Source of the DNA: CALXOD01 sp964402715
Lineage (GTDB): Bacteria; Verrucomicrobiota; Lentisphaeria; Victivallales; Victivallaceae
Length of the DNA stretch: 64,000 nucleotides
Direction of reading: 5' to 3'
NCBI GenBank assembly: GCA_964402715.1
Contig: CAYODJ010000001.1
Location: forward strand, 62,001-126,000
This document shows positions 25,536-37,100 of the stretch, in pieces. How positions within the stretch are numbered: the first letter of the stretch is position 1; each line of letters starts with the position of its first letter. Made by a program: the position numbers and the translations under genes. A model generated the notes under the pieces. The model saw only the letters and a list, made by a program, of their open reading frames with translations, was not told the DNA's origin and searched no databases.

Positions 25536-28500
25536 CTACACGGTTACGACGAAATATCGCCCGGACAGTTCGGACGACCAGAGCTTCTGTCCCCGTGTCG
25601 TGGTGACGTATGACGGACTCGCCGAATCGTTCTGCGCCAGGCACCAGTATACGCGTATGTACGCTTTCGAGCGCGGCAGCATCGTCTGACCGAACACGAC
25701 GCCTCCCGCCGAGGTGTCGTTTATCGCCTCGACGGCCGCCGCCCGCGTCCTCGGCGCAAGTCCGCCGTAGGAGACGTTGAAGTCCGCCCCCGTGCGGCTC
25801 ACCGTCTCCGCTACCGTCCCCGACTGCACGTCCCACGGACGGTTCTCGTCCACCACCTGCGTGACGGTCTGCGCGTTTCCGGAGGATTCCACATAGCCGC
25901 GCGACATGAACTTCATCACGCCGTCGGAGAGGGAGTTGGAACCCTCGTTGTAGATCATCAGATCGACGTATGTCCAGTCTTTCAGTCCGGTGGTCGAGTA
26001 GTCCGACGACGGCACCAGCGCGTTGTCGTAGAACAGCAGATCGCCGTATCCGTCGTTCGTCAGTCTGTAGTAGGAATGGTAGGTGTAGCTGGCGAAGATC
26101 CGACCCAGCGGCACGGATGCGGAAAACGCGATCGTGCCCTTGTCCTTGTTGATGGAGAAGTTGGAGACGATCCTGCCCGTGTTCTGAGCGCTGTTCTGGA
26201 AGCTGTAGACGTCCGTGTAGTCCGGCACGATCCCCTCCGGCACGGCGCACATCGTTATCTCGTAGTAGTCGACGCAGTCGTCGTTGTAGAGCAGAAAGTT
26301 CCTCAGTTCGGGACGGCTGCTCTCGCCGCTGGATCTGTCGGCGTACGAGAAGTACGTTTTCGGCGTCTCGGCTCCTCCGCCGCGCCGGAGATAGTCGTAG
26401 ACGGTGAAGTCGCCCGTGATGGTGGCGCCTGAACGCGTGTCCAGTATGAGCGTTCCGTTTTCCACGTCGAATCCGACGTTGGAAGTCATGTACTGATGCG
26501 AGCTGCTGACTTTCGACGGACTGTGCCAGCGGTTCATCGACGTCCCCGGCTCCTGATGTATCCAGACTTCCCCGGTGGTTTCGTTCAGATCGTAGTTCGA
26601 CAGTATGACGTTGTGACGCGGGCCCGCCTTGATTTTGAATCCCGACGCCTGATAGTCGTTGTCGGTATAGAGGATTATGCAGATCTTCGACGTGGAACTG
26701 ATGTTCGACGTGATGAAGCCGTTGCCCGTCTGCGTGATGGGCAGCGACGTCCCGCTCTGCATCCGGATGTCGTTGGTGTAGCAGGAACCCGTGAACGCGA
26801 AAAGCTCCACCAGCAGCGAGCTGTCCTTGATGCGGTACGATTTCCGGCCGTAGATGTCGACCAGCTCCTCCAGACAGCCCTCCGCCTGCGCGTCGTACAC
26901 GACCAGCACGTCCCCGTCGTAGGGCGAGAGTATGTTCGGCGGGATGTTCGATATCTGATTGTTGAGATCGAAATACTCGAACTCCAGAGCCAGATCCGAA
27001 TAGCCCTCGTTGTCGATGACCCAGTAGCGGAGGTTTTCGCCGTTCTCCCCGTACGAGGACGACTCCATGCGTCCGTACGTCTTGTTTCTCTGCCATCCGG
27101 AGGTCATGTAGCGATCGTCGGAGTCCGTGGCCAGCGCGGTCTTGTCGTTCGTCAGCTGCAGCTGATCGTAGCGCGCGAGCTCCTCCGTGGTGGGACCCTC
27201 CGCTCCGGACTCGTCGACGTCCCTGGAAATCCGCAGCGCCTCCCTGTAGTCGATCCTGCCGTCCTCGCCGACGGGATAGCCGTGCGTGGCGGGATAGAAG
27301 ATGTCCTCCCACTGTCTGGAAAATTCGTCGGAGGACGTCTTGGATTTCGGTATCTCGCTCATCGAGGTCGTCGACGATACCGCGAAGAATTTCGTCTGAT
27401 AGGACGCGTCGTCCTCCCTGATGCGGGTGCCTTTCATGCGCCACAGGCGGGAAATCACCGTGATGCTCTGAGCGAGTCTTACCGTGTTGCCCGCCTCGTC
27501 CTGGAAGAGCAGCTCCAGATTCATCAGCGCGTCCGGCGACGCCAGCTTCACGCTGCCGTTCAGCAGTCCGCTGCCTCTGACGAGCCCCTCGGCGCTGTAG
27601 GTGTGCTGAAAATCGATGTCCTTTATCGACAGACCGCCGGAGAGTCTGGCGCGGATTTCGGCGGGACAGTCCGCCGAATACTGCACGTTCACCAGCCGCG
27701 TCGGATGAAAGCGCCTTTCGGCGTCTATGTAGAATCCGGCGTAGTTCCTGCTGCCGGTGGGGCCGGTGACCTCGAAGAGCGTGTTCGTGATTTCGTTGCC
27801 TCTCGTTTCGAGGACGAAGGAAATCACGTTGGACGTCGTGTACGTCTTTCCGGAACCGCCTCCGTCGGAGCTTCTGCCCAGCACCAGATAGACGGTCTTC
27901 TGTCCCGAGACGTCGGCGTGGGAGGAGACGATTTTGAAGCTTCCGTTCCAGTAGCCGCTGCTCGTGTGCCATGTCAGCTTCGAGAGATCCTGCGCGTCGG
28001 CGCTGTCCTGTTCGTCGGTGTACGCCGCGATCTGGCTGCTGCCGCTGTATGTCAGCTCCCCGCTGTCCGGCAGCTTGTCGAGATTCGCGTCGAACGTCAG
28101 GATCCAGCGCTTCTCCAGCCACCTGATGTATGTCTTCGACGGACTGCGCCACTGACGGCTTTCTCCCTCCGCGTTCTCGTCCGTCAGCGAGAACACGTCG
28201 TTGGTCTTCTCGCCGTACGTGCCGTTGGTGTTTCCGGAGACGGTGTAGTGGAACTGCTGTCTGCTCTTCTCCACGAACGGTATGCCGACGCGTATGCCGC
28301 CAGCTTCGCCGTTCAGGGCGTTCCCCCAGTCGTCCTGGGCTCCCGCGAGTATGGAATAGCCGGTGTATCCCTGCTGCTGTTCGGAAAACTTGAAGTCGGA
28401 GGCGATTTCGCCGTACGAGAAGTAGATCAGATCCGGTGTCGCCGTGCCGCCGTTCCCGCTCACCGTCAGCGGAATGAACTTGTCGGTGTAGCTGTTCAGA

Positions 28501-28562
28501 ATCAGGAAGCGCCTGTCCTTGGCGACGCCGGGATGCAGCGCTATGGTGAAGTCTTCCGCCAT
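25536..28562 (-). CDS. Large virion protein, beta-rich (1008 aa)
   Basis: A 1008-residue protein starting MAEDFTIALHPGVAKD. Its content is strongly strand-forming (Ser/Thr/Gly/Tyr), with short sandwich-like repeats such as DLIYFSYGEIASDF and FSYADRSSGESS, and few charged helices. No enzyme motif or membrane segment. It lies seven bases from both its upstream and downstream giant neighbours, which form one operon. Likely a tail fibre or baseplate wedge-like component. Family not recognised. Confidence 0.75.
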   Translation of the reverse strand: MAEDFTIALHPGVAKDRRFLILNSYTDKFIPLTVSGNGGTATPDLIYFSYGEIASDFKFSEQQQGYTGYSILAGAQDDWGNALNGEAGGIRVGIPFVEKSRQQFHYTVSGNTNGTYGEKTNDVFSLTDENAEGESRQWRSPSKTYIRWLEKRWILTFDANLDKLPDSGELTYSGSSQIAAYTDEQDSADAQDLSKLTWHTSSGYWNGSFKIVSSHADVSGQKTVYLVLGRSSDGGGSGKTYTTSNVISFVLETRGNEITNTLFEVTGPTGSRNYAGFYIDAERRFHPTRLVNVQYSADCPAEIRARLSGGLSIKDIDFQHTYSAEGLVRGSGLLNGSVKLASPDALMNLELLFQDEAGNTVRLAQSITVISRLWRMKGTRIREDDASYQTKFFAVSSTTSMSEIPKSKTSSDEFSRQWEDIFYPATHGYPVGEDGRIDYREALRISRDVDESGAEGPTTEELARYDQLQLTNDKTALATDSDDRYMTSGWQRNKTYGRMESSSYGENGENLRYWVIDNEGYSDLALEFEYFDLNNQISNIPPNILSPYDGDVLVVYDAQAEGCLEELVDIYGRKSYRIKDSSLLVELFAFTGSCYTNDIRMQSGTSLPITQTGNGFITSNISSTSKICIILYTDNDYQASGFKIKAGPRHNVILSNYDLNETTGEVWIHQEPGTSMNRWHSPSKVSSSHQYMTSNVGFDVENGTLILDTRSGATITGDFTVYDYLRRGGGAETPKTYFSYADRSSGESSRPELRNFLLYNDDCVDYYEITMCAVPEGIVPDYTDVYSFQNSAQNTGRIVSNFSINKDKGTIAFSASVPLGRIFASYTYHSYYRLTNDGYGDLLFYDNALVPSSDYSTTGLKDWTYVDLMIYNEGSNSLSDGVMKFMSRGYVESSGNAQTVTQVVDENRPWDVQSGTVAETVSRTGADFNVSYGGLAPRTRAAAVEAINDTSAGGVVFGQTMLPRSKAYIRVYWCLAQNDSASPSYVTTTRGQKLWSSELSGRYFVVTV

Positions 28563-28568
28563 GTTGGA

Positions 28569-31079
28569 TCATCCTTGAGTTTTTCTGGCATATACCGTCA
28601 GATAGCTGTCGCCGGCCTCGAAGACGACGTCGTACGGCACCGTCCCGCCGGGACTGTACGTATGCCGCCCGCGTTTCTCAATGTTCTCTCCGACGGATCT
28701 GTGCGCGTCGTAATCGGCGTCGGTCAGCTTCTCCAGCACGGCTGTCCCGTCGGTTCCGTCGGCGCTTCCGTTCTCGTAGAGCTTTCCGTCCTTTATACGC
28801 CATTTCACGTCGCCCGAAGCCGCCGTCGTCTCCGTCGTCTTCTCCGTCTCGCCGGCGTACGCCGCGTTCCACAGCAGCGTTCCGCCGTTCGGTACGACGG
28901 CCAGAGCCCGGTAGTCCGACAGGTTCATCTTCAGCGTCTCGCCCTCGTTCAGCGTGATCTCCTGCCACAGCGTGCACTCTCCGGTCTCGACGTAGTTCAC
29001 CGCCGGCAGGTAGGTGTTCTGATGGAAGAACGTCGTAGGCATCTTGTTGTCGCTGCGCAGCAGCCAGCGTCTGTCCTCGGCGTGTGCGCTGTACGTCGGA
29101 TCGTCTATCATCCGGTACTTGAAGACTCCGCTCTCGACGTCGAACTCCCGCAGCAGACCGTTGGACACGTCGCAGATCCCGTCGTAGTAGGCGAATTTCG
29201 CGTAGACTTTCCTGAGATAGATCTTCAGCGCGTCCGCCGCGACGCTGTTGTCGGCGCTCGCGTCCGCCGGCGGCCAGTTCCGGACGTCGTTCAGATCCGC
29301 CTGCGCGATCGGTTCCGAGAACACCACCGCCCCCTCGCGGTGCAGTATGGAGAATCCCGTGCCGATATAGCTGGGCGCGACGGGATTCTGCGCGCTGCCC
29401 TCGTACTTCTGAAAGCCGAGGAAGATGTCCGGGTTGTTGTTGAGATGGTCGGACACCCAGTTCCTGAACGACGAGACGAACTCCTTCGCTATGCGGGTCT
29501 TTTCGTAGCAGCAGATCCTGTATCCGCAGCACCAGTGATTGGTTTCCGCATCGCCCTCGGCTTCCCGGACCTTGCCCAGACCGACCGTGTGATTCTCTAG
29601 ATAGGAGGTGAGAATCCCCGAGGGCAGGGCGGCGTCGGACGTCTCCTTCGGCGTGATCGTCAGCGTCTTCTCCGCCGCCGTGATCGCGAACGGGGAGCTC
29701 TCCATAACGGCGCCGTCGCCGTAGATGAGCGCGCCGTGCAGGAACAGCTTCACGCTCTTGAAGAAGTCCTCCCCGCCGTATACCGACGAGAAGTCAATGC
29801 TCGCGGAACCGTTACCGTCGACTTTCAGGAGAAAGTCGCGCTGCGGATCGTATCCCGCGTTCTCCGCGACGGCCATCTTGAAAATCCTCTTCGAGACCTT
29901 GTCGAAGGCGGTGAGCGACGAAGTGAGCGAACCCGTGTCGCCTTTCCTCCTGCTGTAGTCGGGGGATTCGTAATCCAGATAGTCCGGCACGAACAGATCG
30001 TCCAGAATGTCGTCCTCCTCGTTGTAGCGGACGAACAGCTCTTTCGGGAATACGAATCTGCCGTATTCGACGTTGTAGTATTCCGACGACAGCTGTATGG
30101 AGACGTCGATTCTGCCGCCGTCCTTGGGGATGTTCGTGATGGTGTACTGGACGTTCTGCTCCAGCTCCCTGAAGAACGAGTCCTCCCCGATCGTCACCCG
30201 CTCGAAAAGCCTCGGGCGTCTCTCGTCGGCCTGCGTCAGAATCCAGTTCTGACAGTTCTCGATGACGATGCCGCCCGTCTGGGATATTTCAAGATCTTTG
30301 TGCCATGCGGAGTCCTTCACGTCGGTCATCTGCGCGACTTTCTGCCGGCACGGATATGTCCTGATCTTGTATCCGATGTTCCCCTCCGCCTTCAGGGGGA
30401 AGCCGTTTTCGTCCGCCCTGTAGCCGTAGCCGGAGGCGTCGTATACGCCGATTCTCCCCGTCCGCGTGCCGTCGTAGATGTTTCCGCGTTCCAGCGCGAG
30501 CGTCCCCTCCTTGGACAGATCGTCGGTGAACGTGCGGTAGGTGACTTTCACGCCTCCGGCCGTCTTGTCCTTGAGAAACTGTTCGTCGGCGTAGATGAGA
30601 TCGCCGAATTCGATCTGCAGCATTTCGCTTCTGCGTCTGGACACCGCCTGTCCGACGTCCGCAGTGACGCTTCCCGTGCTGTCGTAGAGATTGTCCTGAA
30701 AGGAGAAGTTCGTCCTGTAGTAGTTTTCCGGAACCGTCTGTTCGCTGTAGCTGCCGTCGTCGTCCGTCTTTATCTGCACTTTCAGCGCGCCGCGGCCTTT
30801 CTTCCATCCGTCGCAGCAGACGAATTCGGTCTTCTTGCCGTCCAGAGCGTCGCCGCCGTCACTCAGCATCGCGATCTCCTTCGTATGTTCGGTCGTAGAT
30901 GCCCTGCCGACCGTGAGATCGCGGTAGGTCACTCCGACAAGCTCCTCGAAAGTCCCCAGATCCAGACTCTTCTCCACGAACGGGTACAGCTCGTCGTCGC
31001 TGATCGACTTCAGATCGGTGTCGTTGTCCGGACTGTAGTTCTGGTCCAGACGGTAGATTTTCATCTTGGGGATCGCCAT
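28569..31079 (-). CDS. Large virion protein (836 aa)
   Basis: An 836-residue protein, MAIPKMKIYRLDQNYSPDND at the start, with many Asp/Gly turns and Tyr-rich strands, and a single CC pair in EFVCCDGWKKG. The C-terminal part repeats short motifs about structured data such as ECTLWQEITLNEGETLKMN, typical of sandwich domains in phage fibres. No known catalytic signature. It follows the 2546-residue gene by 36 bases. Likely a fibre, spike or collar protein. Gene certain, function inferred from position. Confidence 0.75.
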   Translation of the reverse strand: MAIPKMKIYRLDQNYSPDNDTDLKSISDDELYPFVEKSLDLGTFEELVGVTYRDLTVGRASTTEHTKEIAMLSDGGDALDGKKTEFVCCDGWKKGRGALKVQIKTDDDGSYSEQTVPENYYRTNFSFQDNLYDSTGSVTADVGQAVSRRRSEMLQIEFGDLIYADEQFLKDKTAGGVKVTYRTFTDDLSKEGTLALERGNIYDGTRTGRIGVYDASGYGYRADENGFPLKAEGNIGYKIRTYPCRQKVAQMTDVKDSAWHKDLEISQTGGIVIENCQNWILTQADERRPRLFERVTIGEDSFFRELEQNVQYTITNIPKDGGRIDVSIQLSSEYYNVEYGRFVFPKELFVRYNEEDDILDDLFVPDYLDYESPDYSRRKGDTGSLTSSLTAFDKVSKRIFKMAVAENAGYDPQRDFLLKVDGNGSASIDFSSVYGGEDFFKSVKLFLHGALIYGDGAVMESSPFAITAAEKTLTITPKETSDAALPSGILTSYLENHTVGLGKVREAEGDAETNHWCCGYRICCYEKTRIAKEFVSSFRNWVSDHLNNNPDIFLGFQKYEGSAQNPVAPSYIGTGFSILHREGAVVFSEPIAQADLNDVRNWPPADASADNSVAADALKIYLRKVYAKFAYYDGICDVSNGLLREFDVESGVFKYRMIDDPTYSAHAEDRRWLLRSDNKMPTTFFHQNTYLPAVNYVETGECTLWQEITLNEGETLKMNLSDYRALAVVPNGGTLLWNAAYAGETEKTTETTAASGDVKWRIKDGKLYENGSADGTDGTAVLEKLTDADYDAHRSVGENIEKRGRHTYSPGGTVPYDVVFEAGDSYLTVYARKTQG

Positions 31080-31115
31080 ACTTCATGTCCTTTTGTTATT
31101 CGGGGCAGTATAACG

Positions 31116-34100
31116 TCAGAACGGATCGGACGGGTTCCGTTCCTTCGCGTAGACCACGATCGTGGGAGCCGACCAGCAGAGCGACTTGCGTCCCTTGCAG
31201 GGCTTGATCGGCAGCTTGAAGATGAGGCATCCGTTCTTGATTCCTCCCGTCCTTTCGCGGATCGTCACGGCTTCGCCCGATCCCGTGTCTATGACCTTCG
31301 TGGTGTACGCGGGGGCCTTCACCCAGATCGTGCCGCTGACGACCTGTTCCGGCGCTCCGTAGAACGTGACCTCCGTGCGGCACAGCCCGATGACCCCGGT
31401 CAGGTTTTCCCCGAACTGATCCACGAAGAACTTGTCGTTGTCCACCGTGTTGCCCAGAGCGCTGCTCTTGAGACACGGCGAGATGCGGAAGTATCCTCCG
31501 GTAAGCGTCTGCGTGCTGTAATGCAGCGTGGCCGGCACATGGTTGTAGCAGACCCACGGTATCGGCCTTCTCTTGATGTTCCCCCGCATGTCGGGCATCT
31601 TCGCCGACATGCCGTTGTCCGGCAGATCGCCGATGTTTTCGATGACGGTGATGGCGTCCTTTTCGACCTGATACGACGGTCCCTGATTCTCCGCCTTCGC
31701 CTCCAGCGTCACCGGTTCGCCGGAACCCGTCCAGTACCTGATGGAGAGCCGCGTCGGATAGAACGAGATGTTTTCCCGCGTGTCTTTCAGCGACTGCTCG
31801 AAATCTCTCAGCGGGATCTCCTTGCCCGCCGCGACGCCCGTCGCGGGGAGGTACAGCCGGTTGTGCGCCGCGTCGAAATAGTAGTTGCCCGCGCTGATGA
31901 CGTGCACGCTCCTCTGCTCGTAGCCGCCGTCCGCGCCGATCGTGCGCACGTGCCGCTCGGAAAGCGCGTAGCGCAGATCGTCCCTGCTGTCCGTCTCCTC
32001 GAGCAGGACGCCTCCGGAATCGTTCCTGCCGATGGATACGGCGAGTATCTGCGTCGGAAACTCCTCGAGCTGGTATACGTTCTTCTTCGTGCTGAACAGG
32101 AAATACTTCTCCCGGGCGCCGCCGGTCATGGTGAGATCGGACTTCTTGTAGTGAAATCCGTACACCTTGAACGACCTGATTTCCGAGGTGTAGCGCTTCG
32201 GCGTCAGAGTCAGTTTCGACACGCTTTTCGCGTCGAGTCCGCCCTTGAAATGGAACGACAGCTCCGTCATGTCGTCGTTGAGCGTCGCCGCCGACAGTAT
32301 GCGGCGCTCCGTCTTCGTCGCCGCCTTTCCGTCCGCGTCGGTCGTGTAGGTCACCGTGCAGTCGAGTCCGCTCCAGTCGAACAGTCCCATGCTCTGGAAG
32401 CTGCCCGAGGCGCGCAGCGTGTAGCCGTTCTCCATCCGGAGTTCGGACGAGTCGAAGACGAGCTTTTCGTCCGTCTCGGCGGGATCCACCTCGATCTGGA
32501 TGTAGCGCGCCCGTCTCCAGTTTCCCTCGCCGAGACGGAACAGCGTGGGCACGGACGCGGCGCTGTGCGTCTTCCCGTCGAAGCTGTACGTATATCCGCC
32601 CGCGTTTCCCGACGCGGCGGGATCGTAGACGACGTTCAGCAGCGACGTCCAGACGGCGCCTTCCGAATGTCTGCAGGAGACCCGGAACGACGTCTTCTCC
32701 GCCGCCGCTATCTCGAATCCGGTGATGAACGGGTTCTCCTGAAAGCTTTCCTGATAATACCACGAGTACAGTCCGTCGCCGGCGATCGTCACCGCGCCGG
32801 GTTCGCCGGAGAGATCGGCTCCGCATCCTGGACATGTGGTCTGCCCGTCGCCGAACGACAGCTTCTTGCGTTCCGAGTAGATTCCGACGGTCGATCCGTG
32901 CGTCACGCAGTCCTCGTTCGGACACATGCAGGACGAGCAGTTGATGCTCGGCGCCTGATAGCGCCAGTTCTTCTCGGATTCCTCCAGCGGCGCCCTGCAC
33001 AGATCGAAGATCGCCGTCTGCGGCTCGAATATGTAGCTGTTGGTGACCCAGCTTCTGCCGTTGACGAGACCGGAGGGATGATACCCGCTCGCGAAGGAGG
33101 TCACGCCGGCCACGCGATCCTGTATGCCGCTGATGCAGCCCGTCGGCAGCGAGAAGTACCCGTAGCACGAGTTCGGGCATTCCTTTATTTCGAGCGTGTC
33201 GGCGGGATTCTGCGTCTTCTTCCTGACAAGGCACGAGCTGGACGAGACCGTCGTGTATTCGTAGGACTCTCCGAACATCTTCTCGAGCAGTTCCACGGCC
33301 TGCTCCGGAGTCGTTACGCGCCCGCCCGTCGGAAGACGGCCGACGTCGGATTTCTCGCCGTTGTCGGAGATCCAGTAGCATTCGCTGCCTTTCCTCACCG
33401 TGAACGGCAGCAGAAACGTGCACAGGAACTGAATGCCCGCGTCGGCGAGCCGGTACTGAGTCCCGTCGTTCGCCGGTTCCGGCACGGTGCGATCCGATTC
33501 CAGCGCGGGCATGGTGCAGTCGTCGTTCAGCAGGTAGCCCGCGATCCAGCCGTCCGGTTCCTGCCGTGAATTCCATTTTTCCGCTTCGCCGCGTCTCGCC
33601 CATACGCCGACGCCCTGCCATTCGGGGATTTCGAACTTCGTCTTGCTGACCTCCTCCAGCGTCCTGCCCGCCTTGCAGTAGTAGCGCCGATCTATCCGCG
33701 CATTGTAATGCGCCTTGAAAAGCGACGTGATGTCGAAGACATGGCTGACGACGCCGGCCTGACTGTCGCCGGTGCTTCCGGTGTAGCTGGTCGGCGGCGT
33801 TCCCGAAGACGCCTGTATGATGACCGGTCTGTCGTATCCGGAGCTTTCCTCCTTGCGCTCCATGTCCACGGAATTCGGCACGCGCCGTTCGGTGTTGGAG
33901 CCCGTGAAATCGAAATATCCGGGGATCGACTGCATCTGCTCGGGCAGCGTCGAAGACACGAATTCATCGGCGAACCGCTGGAAGTCGAAAGTCACGTCGT
34001 TCTGACGGCTGCCGTCGCTCGCCGAGAATTCCACGTCCACCAGACTTCTTTCGGTCTCCTCCTGCATCTCCTCCTGCGTCAGGTTCTGCCAGATGTCGTC

Positions 34101-37100
34101 GGAACACCAGTTCTGCCGCAGGCTGCCGTCCTTGTCGACGCCGACGAACCGGAACTTCATGTCGGCCTTCGTCGAGGCGGAGAGCCTGTCGTTGTAGACC
34201 AGCCCCGAATCCACGTCCGATCCGTAAGCGTAGATGGGATCGTCCCCGCCGTTCAGATCGGTCTTGGGCGCGCCGTAATGCTTCCAGAAGCCCTCGTCCC
34301 GCACGCCGGGCAGTCCCGTCCAGTTCCGCAGGAAATCCGACGCGTACAGCGATCGGTAGGTCGCGGGACGGTTCGAATCCGTGGCGAAGTCGTAGTAGTC
34401 CCTCTCGTCCATGGGCACGACGGGGGAGCCCGCGTTCGCGGAGATCTCCTTCTTCGGGACGTCGTGATAGTTGCCCTCGGAGTCGTACACGCCGTCGCTG
34501 CCCGCCTGTCCGTGCAGATGACGGTAGCGTCCGTCCTCGAAATGCTTCTCCGTGAACGGATGATAGTGATCGTAGTAGACGAAGCCGCTCCACGAGCGTC
34601 CCAGCGGCTCCTTGTAGGGTTCGCCGGCGGGCGACACGATCGCGTACGCCGCCAGTATGTCCTTGTCCAGCGGCAGTATGCCGTGTATGAACATGGCGCA
34701 CTTCGCGACCGTCCTGTGGCCGCCCGACTGACGGTAGGGCGTGCCCGCATACTCCTCGATGCCGTCCATGTGATAGTTTCCGCCGGTCAGGTCGGAGTAG
34801 CGGCCGCCGAGCAGTCCGTTGAGCCACCACCAGCTCAGGCCGGGAGGATAGTATTCCCTGACGGTGCCCCATTCGTAGTCTCCAGACCAGAACTGCACAT
34901 GACTGTCGATGCCGCTGTCGTTCGCCGCGAGGATGACCGACGGCACGCGGCAGTGACCCCTGGAGATGTAGCGCGGCACTTCCGGTTCGGTGCGCTTTTC
35001 GTAGGAGGCCCTGCGCCGGGGGAAATCGCTCTGACCCGGCAGGTCGGAGCAGTACGCCGTGATCGGTTCGATGCGGTTTCTCAGCGCCGTCATCTCGGCG
35101 ACGGTGATCATCTTCAGACCGTCGTCCGACGCGTCGGTATAGGGCAGCATCAGCGCCTCGTTCGCGTCGTCGGTGGCGAAGCCGGGCAGGGGATTGTACG
35201 GCATGACACCGTTGTAGGACGCGTATCTGCCGCGATCCTCCTTCGACACCCCGGTCCACCTGACCGTGCCGTAAACCTCGCCTTCGTCGTCCTCTGCGGA
35301 CACGAAATCCGGCACCGGCACGAAATACCCCGTCTGCTCCGGATAGCCCAGCGAGAATTCCCTCGACGCGGACATTCCCGAACCCTGCCACGCGTTGTCC
35401 TTGAAATCCCCCAGCCGGTACTTGATCTGCCGTATGATCGTGTTGGTGACCACCGTCGGGTTCTTCCAGTAGTATCCGTCCAGCGGCACGCATGTCCCGG
35501 GCGGAGCCCACACCTGCACCGTGCCGATCGCGTTCAGCTTGAAGAACTTCCGCATGATGGACGCGTCCGCCGGCCACCGCGAGCCGACGTCCATGTGCTC
35601 GCCTCTGCTGCCGTGGATGCGTTCGAGCCGGCTTCCGCACCACGGGCACAGCATGTCGCGGAACCGCCACGCCAGATAGTAGTCGCACTGCGGGCAGTGC
35701 GCGGCCAGCCTCATCGTCGGCAGAGCGTATCTGTTGTGCACGGTCGGCGGCGCCCAGTACGGATCGCCGCCGCTGTCGTCCTCCAGCATCGGGCGTCCTT
35801 CCCTGAGCCCGGTTTCGACGTTGATTTCGGACTTCCGGAATTCCTCCAGCAGCCAGAGCGGATCGTTGGAATGCACCGCGCAGTTCACCGTCTTCGGATG
35901 CCTCATCTCCCCGGAAGTCGTGTCCAGAAAGGTGTTGCCTTTCTTCATGGAGATCGTGACGGGCGCTCCGGCGTCCTTTCTGGATTCGTCCGTCGATATC
36001 GGCGAGTCGGCGCCGACGCTCTGTTCGTCGACGATGTAGTCGCCGGAGGCATCCGTCCAGTAGCCCTGCTTGTTCATCGCCTGCGGAGCACCGTCGTAGT
36101 CGACATCGCCGACTATGTCGCCCATGGCGTCGCGGTATGCGTCCGATTCGACGTCCTGCAGGAACTCCGGTCCCATCTTCGAGTAGTCCTTGTACTGCGG
36201 ATGATAGCCGCCGATGAACTTGTTCTCGTTGGTGATGATCAGCGTGTTCCTCGTGAACTTGACGAAGTCGGCGTCGCATCTGCAGAACCAGATCGCCTTT
36301 TCCGCGCCGGCGTTGTCCAGCGCCTGGTACCAGAAGAACCCGCGCACCGGATCGGCGAGATGAATCTTTCCGCACAGGCTCATACTGCCGTCCGAGCCGT
36401 GCGCGCCGCGGGTGTCTTTGACGTACACGCCGCCCAGATCGGCGACGACGCTTTCGCTGCGCGACCAGACGTCCCAGACCTCGTCTCCGCCGACGGAGCC
36501 GCTGCGGTCGAACCAGTAGGTGTTTCCGGGGTCGTCGTTGTACAGCCTCCGTTCCTCGTCGGAGAGAGCCTTCCACATCTCCGCCAGCGAGAGAAGCACC
36601 GGCGAACACGTCGTCATCGTGTTCTGGAATTCCAGAGCCCTCTTCTGGACGCATGCGGTCGGACATCCCGGATGTCCCGACGCGCCGCGCGTGCCGGCGC
36701 TGCGGTAGTAGCGGCACGATCCTTCCGAGTTTCCGGCGCGTCTGGACGGATCCCATCCGTCCTGCATGGCGACGCCGCAGATGTCGTTGCAGAAAGCCGC
36801 CCTGGCGCAGAACATGGGCGTCTCGAACCACCGCGAGAAACCCTGCTGATCCATGTCGCCGAAGAAGACCGTGTCCCCCTTGAACGCGTTCGAGCTCTCG
36901 TAGGTGTTCAGAGCCATCTTCCCCGTGCCGCGCAGGACTTCCACGCCTCTGCCGAAACCGTTGCCGGAATTCAGCTGCCTGCTGAGCCGCACCGGATTCT
37001 CCGGCTCGTACACCACCTCGAACTGCGCCTCGTACCAGACGGAGACCTCCGTGGGATTGTAGATGTCCTCGCGGCCGAGTCTGCCGCTCATGCCCATGCC